A DNA stretch of 64,000 nucleotides from Bacteroidia bacterium (GTDB taxonomy: Bacteria > Bacteroidota > Bacteroidia > UKL13-3). Each line of letters begins with the position of its first letter. The stretch's first letter is position 1. The DNA is taken from NCBI GenBank assembly GCA_020049855.1, contig JAGVLJ010000001.1, positions 1 through 64,000 on the forward strand, read 5' to 3'. Both the position numbers and the translations under genes were made by a program. The notes under the pieces are model-generated. The model made no database searches. It saw only the letters and a program-made list of their open reading frames with translations, and was not told where the DNA came from. Of the stretch, positions 39,432 to 48,774 are shown one piece after another.

Positions 39432-40946
39432 TTACGGCAACAATCTTCCCATCATTCTCGGGAACGGAATGCTCTCCCGCACGTGAGGCAGTTTGCATAT
39501 CCAGGTCACTAACCGCTCCAAGCCTAAGCCAAACCCTGCATGCGGTACCGAGCCATACTTGCGCAAATCCAGGTACCACTCAAAAGCATCCATAGGCAAT
39601 TCGTGTTCGGTAATTTTTTTGCGCAACATCATTTCATCGGTTTCACGCTCTCCTCCTCCCACAATCTCTCCGTAACCTTCGGGTGCCAGCACATCTACTC
39701 CTCGTGCAAAACGGTCATCGTTCGGGTCGCGTTTCAGGTAAAATGCTTTTACGGCATGCGGCCAGTTGTACACCATAATGGGTACATCAAACAGGCGGGT
39801 GATTACCGTTTCGTCACTGCCCCCTAAATCATTTCCGTATTGAAAATTACGGGCACTGTTAAGCCACTGCGGAATATTGCGTGCCTGTTCTTCCAAATCG
39901 GCCAGCTCCTGTTTCAGTTTATCAATTTTAGCCTGATTAAATCCAATCTCCCCTTTTTTCATTCCGGGCACTTTAATTTTTTCCTCGCGCTCGGCTATTT
40001 CTTTTTTGGCTGCTTCAATACCGGCAAGCACGGAAGCCAATTCTGTTTCCAGTTCTTTAATGGAATTTTTGCCGTTCACATCCTGTTCGCCCTTAATGAT
40101 ACGTACTGCTTCATCATAGGTGAGCCGTGGAAATGGTTTGGTAATATTTTGCAAAACGCTTGTATCGCGCCCTATGATGTCGAGTTCGCTTTGGCAATCG
40201 CGCAATACATCACTCACCACCCTTCGCAGAAAATTTTCAATCAGATCCATGTTATCAAAGATGTCGAAGAAAGCCATCTCCGGTTCTATCATCCAGAACT
40301 CGGTAAGGTGCCTGCGTGTTTTTGATTTTTCGGCACGAAACGTAGGGCCAAAAGTATAAATACGTCCCATAGCCATGGCCATAGCTTCTCCGTATAATTG
40401 TCCGCTTTGCGACAAATAGGCCACCTCGTCAAAATAGTTTGTCTCAAACAAATTGGTAGTGCCTTCACAGGCATTGCCGGTAAATATGGGTGCATCCATT
40501 TCTACAAACTCATTCTCCTGAAAAAACTGGTGAATAGAGTAAATAATGCGGTTTCGTATTTTCATAATGGCCCATTGTCTTGAAGAGCGCAGCCACAAGT
40601 GTCGGTTGTCAGTCAAAAAATCAACCCCATGTTCTTTTTTGGCAATAGGATACTCTTGTGCTATCTGGTAAATTTCCAGTTCGCTCACATGCACCTCAAA
40701 GCCCCCAACCTGGCGTTCATCTTTTACCACTTTGCCTTTCAGTGAGAAAGAACTTTCCAACTTTAATTTTCCGGCTTTTTCAAATACCTCGGGGATTACC
40801 CGGTTCGCATCCACTATGCATTGGCAAAAGCCTGTACCATCGCGCACTATCACAAACTCAAGCCCTTTACTACTTCGCCTGTTAGAAGCCCAACCCTTAA
40901 GGGTTACTTCCTGTCCTTCGTATTTAGATAAATCTTTAATATACAT
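39432..40946 (-). CDS. asnS: Asparagine--tRNA ligase
   Basis: OB-fold N-terminus (GQEVTLKGWASNRRSSKGLEFVIVRDGTG) and class II motifs (TFRAEKSKTRRHLTEFWMIEPE; GFGLGLERLVTWICKLPHVRESIPFPR). Confidence 0.95.
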   Translation of the reverse strand: MYIKDLSKYEGQEVTLKGWASNRRSSKGLEFVIVRDGTGFCQCIVDANRVIPEVFEKAGKLKLESSFSLKGKVVKDERQVGGFEVHVSELEIYQIAQEYPIAKKEHGVDFLTDNRHLWLRSSRQWAIMKIRNRIIYSIHQFFQENEFVEMDAPIFTGNACEGTTNLFETNYFDEVAYLSQSGQLYGEAMAMAMGRIYTFGPTFRAEKSKTRRHLTEFWMIEPEMAFFDIFDNMDLIENFLRRVVSDVLRDCQSELDIIGRDTSVLQNITKPFPRLTYDEAVRIIKGEQDVNGKNSIKELETELASVLAGIEAAKKEIAEREEKIKVPGMKKGEIGFNQAKIDKLKQELADLEEQARNIPQWLNSARNFQYGNDLGGSDETVITRLFDVPIMVYNWPHAVKAFYLKRDPNDDRFARGVDVLAPEGYGEIVGGGERETDEMMLRKKITEHELPMDAFEWYLDLRKYGSVPHAGFGLGLERLVTWICKLPHVRESIPFPRMMGRLLP

Positions 40947-41050
40947 TTTGTAACTTTGTTTCGGTTTTAAACGGCTTGCAAAAATAAGGCTTTCCCCCTA
41001 TTTATGTAAGGGTTAAAACAAATGGAACATTATTTGACTAGCAAGGCATC

Positions 41051-42544
41051 ATGCTTAAACAAGGTTTACAACAAAAGCTGCTTCAAAAGCTTTCCCCTCA
41101 ACAAATTCAGTTTATTAAACTGCTGCAACTTAACACTACCGACTTAGAACAACGGGTAGAGCAGGAGCTGATTGAAAATCCCGCACTTGAAAACTCGAAA
41201 GAAGACGAATTCAGTTCAGATATTTCGGAAGATGTTAAAGTAAATACAGCCGAAGATGAAGCTCCTGCTGCCGAGGCCGAGCGCGAAGAAGAGTTGCCCG
41301 ATGTGATGGATGACGAGGTATTTGATATTTCGGAATACACCAGCAACGATGATTATGACAACGACAGCTTCCAAATGTCGGATGACGGGGAAGAGGAAGA
41401 CCGTAAAGAAATGCCCATTGCGGGTGGCTCTACTTTTTATGATTCCCTGATTGAACAATACACGGCCATTTCCAACTCCGATCACGAAACGGCATTGGGA
41501 AAACAAATTATAGGCACCCTTGATGAAGACGGTTATTTGCGCAGGCCATTAGAGGCCATCATCAACGATTTGTTGTTTACCGCCAATATTGAAACCACGG
41601 TTGACGAACTGGAAAAAGTACTTCATAAGGTACAGGGGCTTGACCCTGCCGGAATAGCCGCGCGCACCCTGCAGGAGTGTTTGTTATTGCAACTAAGCCG
41701 TAAAGACCACCACCATCCCGAAGTAAAAATTGCGCAGGAAATTATTGAGCATCACTTTGAGGATTTTACTAAGAAGCATTATGAAAAACTGATGCGGCAA
41801 CTGAAACTCACCGATGAACAGCTGAAGGAAGCCATTACCCTTATTACACACCTTAATCCCAAGCCGGGAGAAACCGATACCGACAGCAAAATTCAGTATG
41901 TGATTCCTGATTTTATTTTGGTTGAAAATAACGGAAAACTGGGCGTGGTGCTCAACTCACGCAACGCCCCCGATTTGCGCATAAGCCGGTCGTACATGGA
42001 TACGATGAAGAGTTATGAAAAAAATCCGAAAGGCAACAAACACCTCAAGGATACGGTACAATTCATCAAACAAAAACTTGACAGCGCCAAATGGTTTATT
42101 GACTCCATTAAGCAACGGCAAAATACATTGCTCATGACCATGAACGCCATTTTACAGTACCAATATGAGTACTTCGTTGATGGAGACGAAACCAAACTTC
42201 GCCCAATGATCTTAAAAGACATTGCTGATAAAGTAGGCATGGACGTTTCCACCATTTCACGGGTAGCAAACAGTAAATATGTTCAAACCGACTTTGGAGT
42301 AATTCCGTTAAAATTCTTTTTTTCCGAAGGGATTCAAACCGATGAGGGCGAAGAAGTGTCGAGCCGGGAAGTGAAACGCATTTTGCAGGATGCTATTGGC
42401 AGCGAAGACAAGAAAAAGCCTTTGCCTGATGAAAAGCTCATGGAAATTCTGAAAGAAAAAGGATACAATATTGCCCGAAGAACGGTAGCCAAATACCGCG
42501 AGCAATTGAATATTCCGGTAGCGCGTTTAAGAAAAGAAATGTAA
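41051..42544 (+). CDS. rpoN: RNA polymerase sigma-54 factor
   Basis: Region I QQIQFIKLLQLNTTDLEQRVEQELIENPAL and RpoN-box-like ARRTVAKYREQLNIPVARLRK. Confidence 0.95.
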   Translation: MLKQGLQQKLLQKLSPQQIQFIKLLQLNTTDLEQRVEQELIENPALENSKEDEFSSDISEDVKVNTAEDEAPAAEAEREEELPDVMDDEVFDISEYTSNDDYDNDSFQMSDDGEEEDRKEMPIAGGSTFYDSLIEQYTAISNSDHETALGKQIIGTLDEDGYLRRPLEAIINDLLFTANIETTVDELEKVLHKVQGLDPAGIAARTLQECLLLQLSRKDHHHPEVKIAQEIIEHHFEDFTKKHYEKLMRQLKLTDEQLKEAITLITHLNPKPGETDTDSKIQYVIPDFILVENNGKLGVVLNSRNAPDLRISRSYMDTMKSYEKNPKGNKHLKDTVQFIKQKLDSAKWFIDSIKQRQNTLLMTMNAILQYQYEYFVDGDETKLRPMILKDIADKVGMDVSTISRVANSKYVQTDFGVIPLKFFFSEGIQTDEGEEVSSREVKRILQDAIGSEDKKKPLPDEKLMEILKEKGYNIARRTVAKYREQLNIPVARLRKEM

Positions 42545-43146
42545 TGGGTTTCCGTTGGGCCAGGCTTTTTTCGGCTATTACACACCCCCTGTTTTTAAAC
42601 TACCTTGGTTTTGCGCTGCTGTTTTTGTGTATTCCTGCGCTACGCATCATGTACACCCCAACCGGATTAACCTATATTTTGGGACTCTATTTTCTGAATG
42701 TGGTAGTGCTTCCGCTTATTCTGCTGAGCATGATGAAACACAAAGGGGTAATTGAAAGCTATGACCTGCCTGATAAACAACAGCGCAAACTGCCGCTTAT
42801 TCTCATATCCCTGCTTTACATCATGTCGTATTACCTGTTTCAAAAACTTGATGTGCACCGCGTGCTGCTTAGTTACCTGCTATCGGCCGCCACTATTCTC
42901 ATTTTTACTTCGCTGCTCAATAATTTTTATAAAGTAAGTTTACATGCAGTGGGAGCCGGGGCTTTACTTGGATTAATTTGCTCCCTTCAGTTTTTTACCT
43001 CCACCGATTTGCGACCACTGCTGATACTGACCCTGCTAATATGCGGCTTTATTCTTACTGCGCGCAATATTGCCGGAAACCACACCAAAGCAGAATACCT
43101 TACCGGGCTGGCTGTTGGTTTTTTACCCATGTGGTGGATGTTGTAA
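42544..43146 (+). CDS. PAP2-like integral membrane protein
   Basis: Multi-TM; KVSLHAVGAGALLG...ARNIAGNHTKAEYLTGLAVGF; TAATG overlap with rpoN stop. Confidence 0.55.
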   Translation: MGFRWARLFSAITHPLFLNYLGFALLFLCIPALRIMYTPTGLTYILGLYFLNVVVLPLILLSMMKHKGVIESYDLPDKQQRKLPLILISLLYIMSYYLFQKLDVHRVLLSYLLSAATILIFTSLLNNFYKVSLHAVGAGALLGLICSLQFFTSTDLRPLLILTLLICGFILTARNIAGNHTKAEYLTGLAVGFLPMWWML

Positions 43147-43165
43147 TTTTTTCGTTAAATATATT

Positions 43166-43212
43166 CCCTGACAGGGTTCTATTCACCAGCAAAAAACCCT
43201 GTCAGGGTTTAA
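43166..43212 (+). terminator. Hairpin/terminator with internally palindromic arms
   Basis: 13-bp perfect inverted repeat CCCTGACAGGGTT (43166-43178) / AACCCTGTCAGGG (43195-43207), followed by TTTAAT. Confidence 0.6.
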
Positions 43213-43256
43213 TAAAAAGGAATTTGTATTTTTGACCCCTGACAATACACTGACAC

Positions 43257-44039
43257 ATGAGTTGCGAAACCATTTTATTCGAAGTAAAAGATAAGGTGTG
43301 CACCATCACCCTTAACCGCCCCGATTCATTTAATGCATTCAACGACCAGCAGAGTTATGATTTGCAGGATGCGTTGAAAAAAGCCGATAAAGACAAAAGT
43401 GTGCGTGTGGTGGTACTTACCGGTGCAGGAAAAGCCTTTTGCTCGGGGCAGGATTTAAAAGCCATTGCCGGAGCTGAAAAACGCTCCCTTGCTGATTCAC
43501 TCCTGAAACGATATAATCCCATAATACGCGCCATGCGAAACATGCCTAAACCCATTATTTGCCGGTTAAATGGAGTGGCTGCAGGAGCAGGCTGTTCCCT
43601 GGCGCTGGCTTCTGATTTTATTGTGGCTGCCGAAAACGCCTCCCTGATTGAGGTTTTTATTAATGTAGGATTGGTACTCGATTCGGGCTCTTCGTATTTC
43701 CTTCCCCGTTTGGTAGGCTCGGCCCGCGCTTTTGAAATGTCCACCATGGGAACAAAAGTAAGTGCCAAACAAGCTTACGACTGGGGCATGGTAAACCGGG
43801 TGGTAGCCGCAGAGGAATTAGACAAAACCGTAGCCGAGGTGGCAGCCTATTACGCTGACGCACCTACCAAAGCCATTGCACTGATGAAAAAGATGCTGAA
43901 TAAATCATTTCAAAGTGATTTGGATACCATGTTGGAATATGAAATGTACTGCCAGGGCATTGCAGGCAATACAGCCGATTACAAAGAAGGGGTAGCCTCG
44001 TTCAATGAAAAACGCAAGCCGGTTTTTAAAGGCGAGTAA
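43257..44039 (+). CDS. Enoyl-CoA hydratase/isomerase family protein
   Basis: Crotonase fold: NRPDSFNAFN, GAGKAFCSGQDLKAIAG, LNGVAAGAGCSLALASDFIVAAENA. Confidence 0.9.
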   Translation: MSCETILFEVKDKVCTITLNRPDSFNAFNDQQSYDLQDALKKADKDKSVRVVVLTGAGKAFCSGQDLKAIAGAEKRSLADSLLKRYNPIIRAMRNMPKPIICRLNGVAAGAGCSLALASDFIVAAENASLIEVFINVGLVLDSGSSYFLPRLVGSARAFEMSTMGTKVSAKQAYDWGMVNRVVAAEELDKTVAEVAAYYADAPTKAIALMKKMLNKSFQSDLDTMLEYEMYCQGIAGNTADYKEGVASFNEKRKPVFKGE

Positions 44040-44592
44040 CTTCGCCTTATGGTGTGTGGTAGTTTTACTGGCAGCTTGCCAAAAAACACCTGCCCTTTTT
44101 TCCATTACTGTTAACGACAGTAACGGTAATGCGGCTCCGCTAAGCGAGTGGCAACACAACAAAACCAGTGTCGTGTTTTTTATTTCGCCCGAGTGCCCGC
44201 TATGTCAAAGTTATTCGCTCACCATACGGCAACTTCAACAGCAATTTGAAAATGATGCGGTAAAGTTTTACGCCATTGTACCCGATAGCCTTTTTAGCAA
44301 CCAACAGGTGAATGATTTTAAAAAAACCTACCTCCTCTCCATTCCGGTATTGCGTGATGACCGGAAACAGCTTACTACGCTACTTCACGCCAAAGTGACT
44401 CCCGAGGTTTTTGTACTGAACGAAAAAGGAGCGGTTTTATACAATGGCCGCATTGATAACTGGGCCTATGCCGTGGGACAAAAACGGCAGGTAATTACCG
44501 AACATGAATTGCTGGATGCGCTTACCGCTATTCAAAAAGGAGAAACAATAAAAATAAAAACTACACGGGCAGTAGGATGTTTTATTGAGTAA
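44005..44592 (+). CDS. Redoxin/thioredoxin-like lipoprotein
   Basis: Lipobox LLAAC; VVFFISPECPLCQSYS motif; VTPEVFVLNEKGAVLYNGRIDNWA. Confidence 0.8.
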   Translation: MKNASRFLKASNFALWCVVVLLAACQKTPALFSITVNDSNGNAAPLSEWQHNKTSVVFFISPECPLCQSYSLTIRQLQQQFENDAVKFYAIVPDSLFSNQQVNDFKKTYLLSIPVLRDDRKQLTTLLHAKVTPEVFVLNEKGAVLYNGRIDNWAYAVGQKRQVITEHELLDALTAIQKGETIKIKTTRAVGCFIE

Positions 44593-44670
44593 CGGTGTTG
44601 TATTTAAATAGTAAATTTTAGCAGCAATATGTTTGTGTGACCGAACAATAACAGAAACGGTATTTGTTTC

Positions 44671-45399
44671 TTAACCTTTTCTCTTACAAAAATTATATTG
44701 AATGCCGATTCCATAGTTCCACAGATTATGATAAAAAGTTGGAGGGCGGGGGTCAGCTCCACTTTTAATAAATTCAAGATATGTGTCTATTGCTTGATAT
44801 TTTCTGTAATAAATATTTGCCTGCACACTAACCCATGGAGAAATATTGTATGCAAGTTTTCCTCGAAATAAAATACTATTAACCGAAGAGTTAAATTGCG
44901 GGTCATTTCCACTCACCCAAGGAATTGATACCGTATAACCACCTCGAATATAGCTCTTGCCCTTAATTAAAGTGCCTTTGGTAAGTCCAACACTGATACC
45001 CGCTGACCACTTACCTTCACAAAAAGGGATGTCTTTTCCAATTACAAAAACTTTGTCCAAGTAGGCAAACTTTTTTTCTATCGCGAGAGGTGCAAGAAAC
45101 GTAGCACCGGGAGGAAATGCTCCTGTGGTATCCCACGTAAATGATGATTGGCTATAAAAAGTTCCCAAGGCAATGTAAAAATTCCTTTTAAACTTAAGTT
45201 GTAGCATACCCCCATAGGATAATCCCGGGTTATTCCTTTTATATACACGATCTGTTGTTGAAATATCATAGAAACGTGAAGACCCTAATACTTCCACAGC
45301 GAGACGATAACGCTTTTCGGTTGAGTCACTTGGTTCAGCTTTACTTAATAAGGGAGCTAACCAAATAATGAACACGTACAAAGAGGAATATTTTTTCAT
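44671..45399 (-). CDS. Outer-membrane or secreted beta-rich hypothetical protein
   Basis: Signal peptide, beta-barrel-like alternation; ATGA overlap with upstream GH16 gene. Confidence 0.55.
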   Translation of the reverse strand: MKKYSSLYVFIIWLAPLLSKAEPSDSTEKRYRLAVEVLGSSRFYDISTTDRVYKRNNPGLSYGGMLQLKFKRNFYIALGTFYSQSSFTWDTTGAFPPGATFLAPLAIEKKFAYLDKVFVIGKDIPFCEGKWSAGISVGLTKGTLIKGKSYIRGGYTVSIPWVSGNDPQFNSSVNSILFRGKLAYNISPWVSVQANIYYRKYQAIDTYLEFIKSGADPRPPTFYHNLWNYGIGIQYNFCKRKG

Positions 45400-46931
45400 T
45401 TTACTAAGTATATTTTACTTACAGTAGTTCTTGACGGAGTGATCGTTTTTAGCAAATAGTATCCTTCCTGCAAGTTAATTAAATTAAATTGACATTCTTC
45501 ACCAGAAGACAGTCCCTTTTTAATCAAAATATTACCTTGCCAATCCTGAATTTGTATCTCACAAGGTTCAACACTTCTATTTTGCATACTAAAAAATGGA
45601 CTCGTTGGAAAAGGTTTATCCATATCTGGTGGTCCACTCGTATAAAGAAGATTCGAGTCATGTACTGAATCATGTAGACCCTGCATTGACTCTCCACCTC
45701 CTCCATTACCTTCTTCAATTGAGTCAATAGGAAACAAACCCGTTGTATCAGTACTAGTATAAATTTGTTCGCTACAAGGTGAAATTCGGGCAGTAAAGTC
45801 GCTCCCATAAAGAATACTCATATTAGGATTAATAACAACTCTTTCTGAAGCAATAAGGTCTCGGTGAGTAACATCATTGGCGGCAAAATAAGGAGGGTCA
45901 GGATATACTATGGCACCAATAACCGGCATAATTACATTTGTACAAATTCCGTCACCCATTGTAATTACGCGACCAGTGTTAACAGTTGGGTCAGGAAGAT
46001 TTTGAAGCTGATTACAAATAAGGACATTCTGATTGCAGTCCATGGGAGCCCAAATTCGAATATAATCAATATCAAAATAAGCGGGAAATTGGGTGGTTTG
46101 ATCCGGTCCTGGTTCAAATGGTCCCATATCATTTGCAACAGCCATATTAGCTATTAAACGCATAACTCCAACAAACTCGTGTAGCACATATTTTTGCCCT
46201 ATGCCGTTTACAGCCCACATTATAATTCCTGGCAATCGATATCCTGTAACTGTAGTATAAGAAGAGCTAGTAAAATTGAAATTGGGTGAAATAATCCATC
46301 CGCCACAAGGCTGTAATTTCCAAACTTTTGGAAATGATGCCCCTTGTAATGTCCAACATTTATTAGCACTGCTACCAGGCCCATGCATAGCCCAGTGATA
46401 ACATACAGGGCACTCTCCTTTTAGCTCCATAATGTCAATTTCTTCGTCATAAGCACGCAGCCAGAAAGCGGGCCAAAGGCCTTTTCCAAATGGCGCTTTA
46501 AATCGTATTTCAAAGCAACCATACTTGTAAGGCTGACGCGTTACAATTGCACCTGAAGTGTAATTAAAATTTCTAAGATTGAGGTTATACGGTGGTTCAC
46601 GATCTGGGGCAATTTCAGCCAATGAATCCTCCCATGGTATAACAAGAACATTGTTTAACGTTTCGCGCTTTGTGATAATACTCAAGTAATGGGCGTACGC
46701 ATCCTGCCCAAAGGCGAAATTTCCGCTGTCAGTGTAATATTGCAGCTCCCGGTTTTTTGCAAGGGAATGAACATCCATTGGTCTCCAAAGCTTATCTAGA
46801 TCAAGCACTGTCCCATTAAACTCATCTCCATCCAAGTAAACCCATCCGTTAGACACAAACTGGCCATTAACGCTCTGAGTAAAATAGCCAAAGAGCAGTA
46901 CGAAAAAGTAGCTGAATATGCGCTTTTTCAT
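45396..46931 (-). CDS. Glycoside hydrolase family 16 protein with T9SS type A sorting domain
   Basis: GH16 catalytic motif EEIDIMELKG within GKGLWPAFWLRAYDEEIDIMELKG; CTD-like C-terminus ending LLKTITPSRTTVSKIYLVK. Confidence 0.85.
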   Translation of the reverse strand: MKKRIFSYFFVLLFGYFTQSVNGQFVSNGWVYLDGDEFNGTVLDLDKLWRPMDVHSLAKNRELQYYTDSGNFAFGQDAYAHYLSIITKRETLNNVLVIPWEDSLAEIAPDREPPYNLNLRNFNYTSGAIVTRQPYKYGCFEIRFKAPFGKGLWPAFWLRAYDEEIDIMELKGECPVCYHWAMHGPGSSANKCWTLQGASFPKVWKLQPCGGWIISPNFNFTSSSYTTVTGYRLPGIIMWAVNGIGQKYVLHEFVGVMRLIANMAVANDMGPFEPGPDQTTQFPAYFDIDYIRIWAPMDCNQNVLICNQLQNLPDPTVNTGRVITMGDGICTNVIMPVIGAIVYPDPPYFAANDVTHRDLIASERVVINPNMSILYGSDFTARISPCSEQIYTSTDTTGLFPIDSIEEGNGGGGESMQGLHDSVHDSNLLYTSGPPDMDKPFPTSPFFSMQNRSVEPCEIQIQDWQGNILIKKGLSSGEECQFNLINLQEGYYLLKTITPSRTTVSKIYLVK

Positions 46932-46933
46932 GA

Positions 46934-47957
46934 TTAATGAGTTAGGGTACTTAATCGATTTTGCAAGAATAAAATCTGGCTGCTTTGTGCCTGATTTTCT
47001 TTCTTCAGTTCAAGTATATATAATGTCAATTCCTCAATCTTCTCAAGCATTTTAATTTGTAGTTGTGTTATATCAATTTCCCCTTTTGCTTCATACTCCG
47101 AAGCCGATGGTACGTTGGGTAAGTGCCTGTTTTGTTCAATGTATTTTTCCAAATCGGCCAATGTCATTAATTTATATTCGTTAGAAAAAACGTAATCTGG
47201 TATGGTTACCAAATCAACTACTACCTGTCTTGCCCTAACATATCCATTCGCTGTAATTTTAAAATTATTATTTCCCCCAGAACCTTTTAAGGTTAACGCC
47301 CCTCCATAAATTATCAATTCTCCCTGATTTATTTCAATATCATTATTCTCCACTCTAAGACTGCCGGAACTAACCTGTAGTTTAACAGAAGAATTCGAGA
47401 AAATCGTTGTACCAATTCCAATTTGTCCCGAAGAATTCATATAGAAGTCTGGTCTGGTAGCCGCGTACCTACTTATAAAAAAATCATGGTCGGTGTTTTT
47501 GTTCCAACTCATTCCAATATAAAACCACGGATTGCCATTGTGAGCAAATGTTAACAAACTGTTGGCACTGGTTTCTGAGATTCTGTCAATGGTAAGCCCT
47601 CTAGCATCATCTGAGTGTGTAAGGTGTAGCCAGTCAATAGGGGCATCGGTTCCAATACCAACCAGACCTGTAGTTAACACATTAAAATACTCAAAATTGG
47701 TGTAAGAGGGGTCGAGGTACGAAATCTTAAATATGGGGTCGGGGTTTCCAGGAAAAACCGTCCACCCTCCATAATCTAATTTTACATGAAAATTAGCTGC
47801 CGGGGTAGTGGTGCCCACGCCAACAAAAGTGTTAAAAGTGTAAAGTTGGTTTCCGGTTAGGGTCCAGTTGGTTTGTGCAAATAAATGAGAGGAGCACAGC
47901 ATAACAAAGCTAATGAGAAGAATTCCTAATTGGGGGGGGGGTAAATAATGGTTTCAT
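46934..47957 (-). pseudogene. Tail-fibre-like secreted protein, frame-disrupted in this sequence by a 10-nt poly-C tract (candidate phase-variable gene)
   Basis: ATG at 47957 reads ATG AAA CCA TTA TTT A + C10 and stops at TAG; with C9 it reads MKPLFTPPQLGILLISFVMLCSSHLFAQTNW, joining the 322-aa ORF. C-terminus LADLEKYIEQNRHLPNVPSASEYEAKGEIDITQLQIKMLEKIEELTLYILELKKENQ is typical of Bacteroidota tail-fibre/endosialidase-chaperone-like proteins. Confidence 0.8.
47932..47941 (-). repeat. Homopolymeric C10 tract (G10 on + strand), candidate slipped-strand mispairing site
   Basis: Ten consecutive G on the + strand, 16 nt inside the coding start of the gene. Confidence 0.9.
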
Positions 47958-47980
47958 GATTTTAACAAAATTAGTTTACC

Positions 47981-48010
47981 CAAAGTTAGGGGTATTTTTT
48001 GTAAAAGCAA
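47981..48010 (-). promoter_or_regulatory. Bacteroidota-type promoter (TTG-N19-TAACTTTG) for the phase-variable gene
   Basis: Minus strand: TTG at 48008-48010, 19-nt spacer, TAACTTTG at 47981-47988; start codon at 47957. Confidence 0.6.
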
Positions 48011-48013
48011 GCG

Positions 48014-48032
48014 ATATTCCAAATTGGAATAT
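48014..48032. promoter_or_regulatory. Palindromic operator, copy A (ATATTCCAA-A-TTGGAATAT)
   Basis: Perfect 9-bp arms around one central base, between divergent XRE gene and phase-variable gene, close to the latter's -33 element. Confidence 0.75.
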
Positions 48033-48073
48033 TTACCAATGAAATATTAGAAATGTTTTTTACATTTGAGTGT

Positions 48074-48274
48074 ATGAAAAAACTCACTATTGGCGAAAAA
48101 ATAGCCCGGATGCGGATTCAGAAAGGTGTTTCGCAAAAAGAAATGGCTGACTGCATAGGTATGGAGCAATCGGGCTACAGCAAATTAGAACACAAAGGTG
48201 ATGATATTGCTTTTAGTCCTGTAAAAAAGATTTGTAGCGTGTTAGAAATAGACCCCTTTTCAATTCCTCAATAA
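48074..48274 (+). CDS. XRE-family HTH regulator (short form)
   Basis: IARMRIQKGVSQKEMADCIGMEQSGYSKLEHKGDDIAFSPVKKICSVLEIDPFSI; TACATTTG -7-like box at 48061-48068. Confidence 0.9.
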   Translation: MKKLTIGEKIARMRIQKGVSQKEMADCIGMEQSGYSKLEHKGDDIAFSPVKKICSVLEIDPFSIPQ

Positions 48275-48771
48275 ATTTTAGTGGCAATATGCTTATGAAA
48301 GGCAAAATGATAAGGCACCCCTTCTACACTCCACCAGGGCATGTTTTGCAGGCGGTAGTATAATACAATTTGTTTTCCTACTAAAGTGTTTTCCCTCTCA
48401 ACCGTAGTTGTATCATCATACCCAACACCTATATCCCAAGTGCGATTGTATTTATCCCTGACACCAAAATGTCCACCAAGAGTAAACATATTTAATGGAG
48501 TCTGAAAGACGTTTTTTTGATACCCCGTAGTATACAGGTTAGTAAACATATTGGCCACATTTTCCGCTTTCAGATACCAAGTTTCACCAGAGTCAATTTT
48601 AGATATTATCATCTTATAGTAATATCCGCTATCATGTTTTACCATATAAGTGCCCACAAACTGGTCGCGCTGGTCGTAGGGTTTAATAGGCTTCGGTTCT
48701 TCTGGCCCCTCCTTACACCTTAAAGAGCAAAACAGCCCAACGACAAGTAAATAAAAGATTATTTTTTTCAT
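48268..48771 (-). CDS. Hypothetical lipoprotein-like protein
   Basis: N-terminal signal MKKIIFYLLVVGLFCSLRCKEG, intact 167-aa ORF. Confidence 0.55.
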   Translation of the reverse strand: MKKIIFYLLVVGLFCSLRCKEGPEEPKPIKPYDQRDQFVGTYMVKHDSGYYYKMIISKIDSGETWYLKAENVANMFTNLYTTGYQKNVFQTPLNMFTLGGHFGVRDKYNRTWDIGVGYDDTTTVERENTLVGKQIVLYYRLQNMPWWSVEGVPYHFAFHKHIATKIY

Positions 48772-48774
48772 ACC

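Noticed and set aside
39840-40325. 161-aa + strand ORF and other ORFs opposite asnS
   Set aside because: Entirely antisense to a clear asnS coding sequence, with no homology signal.
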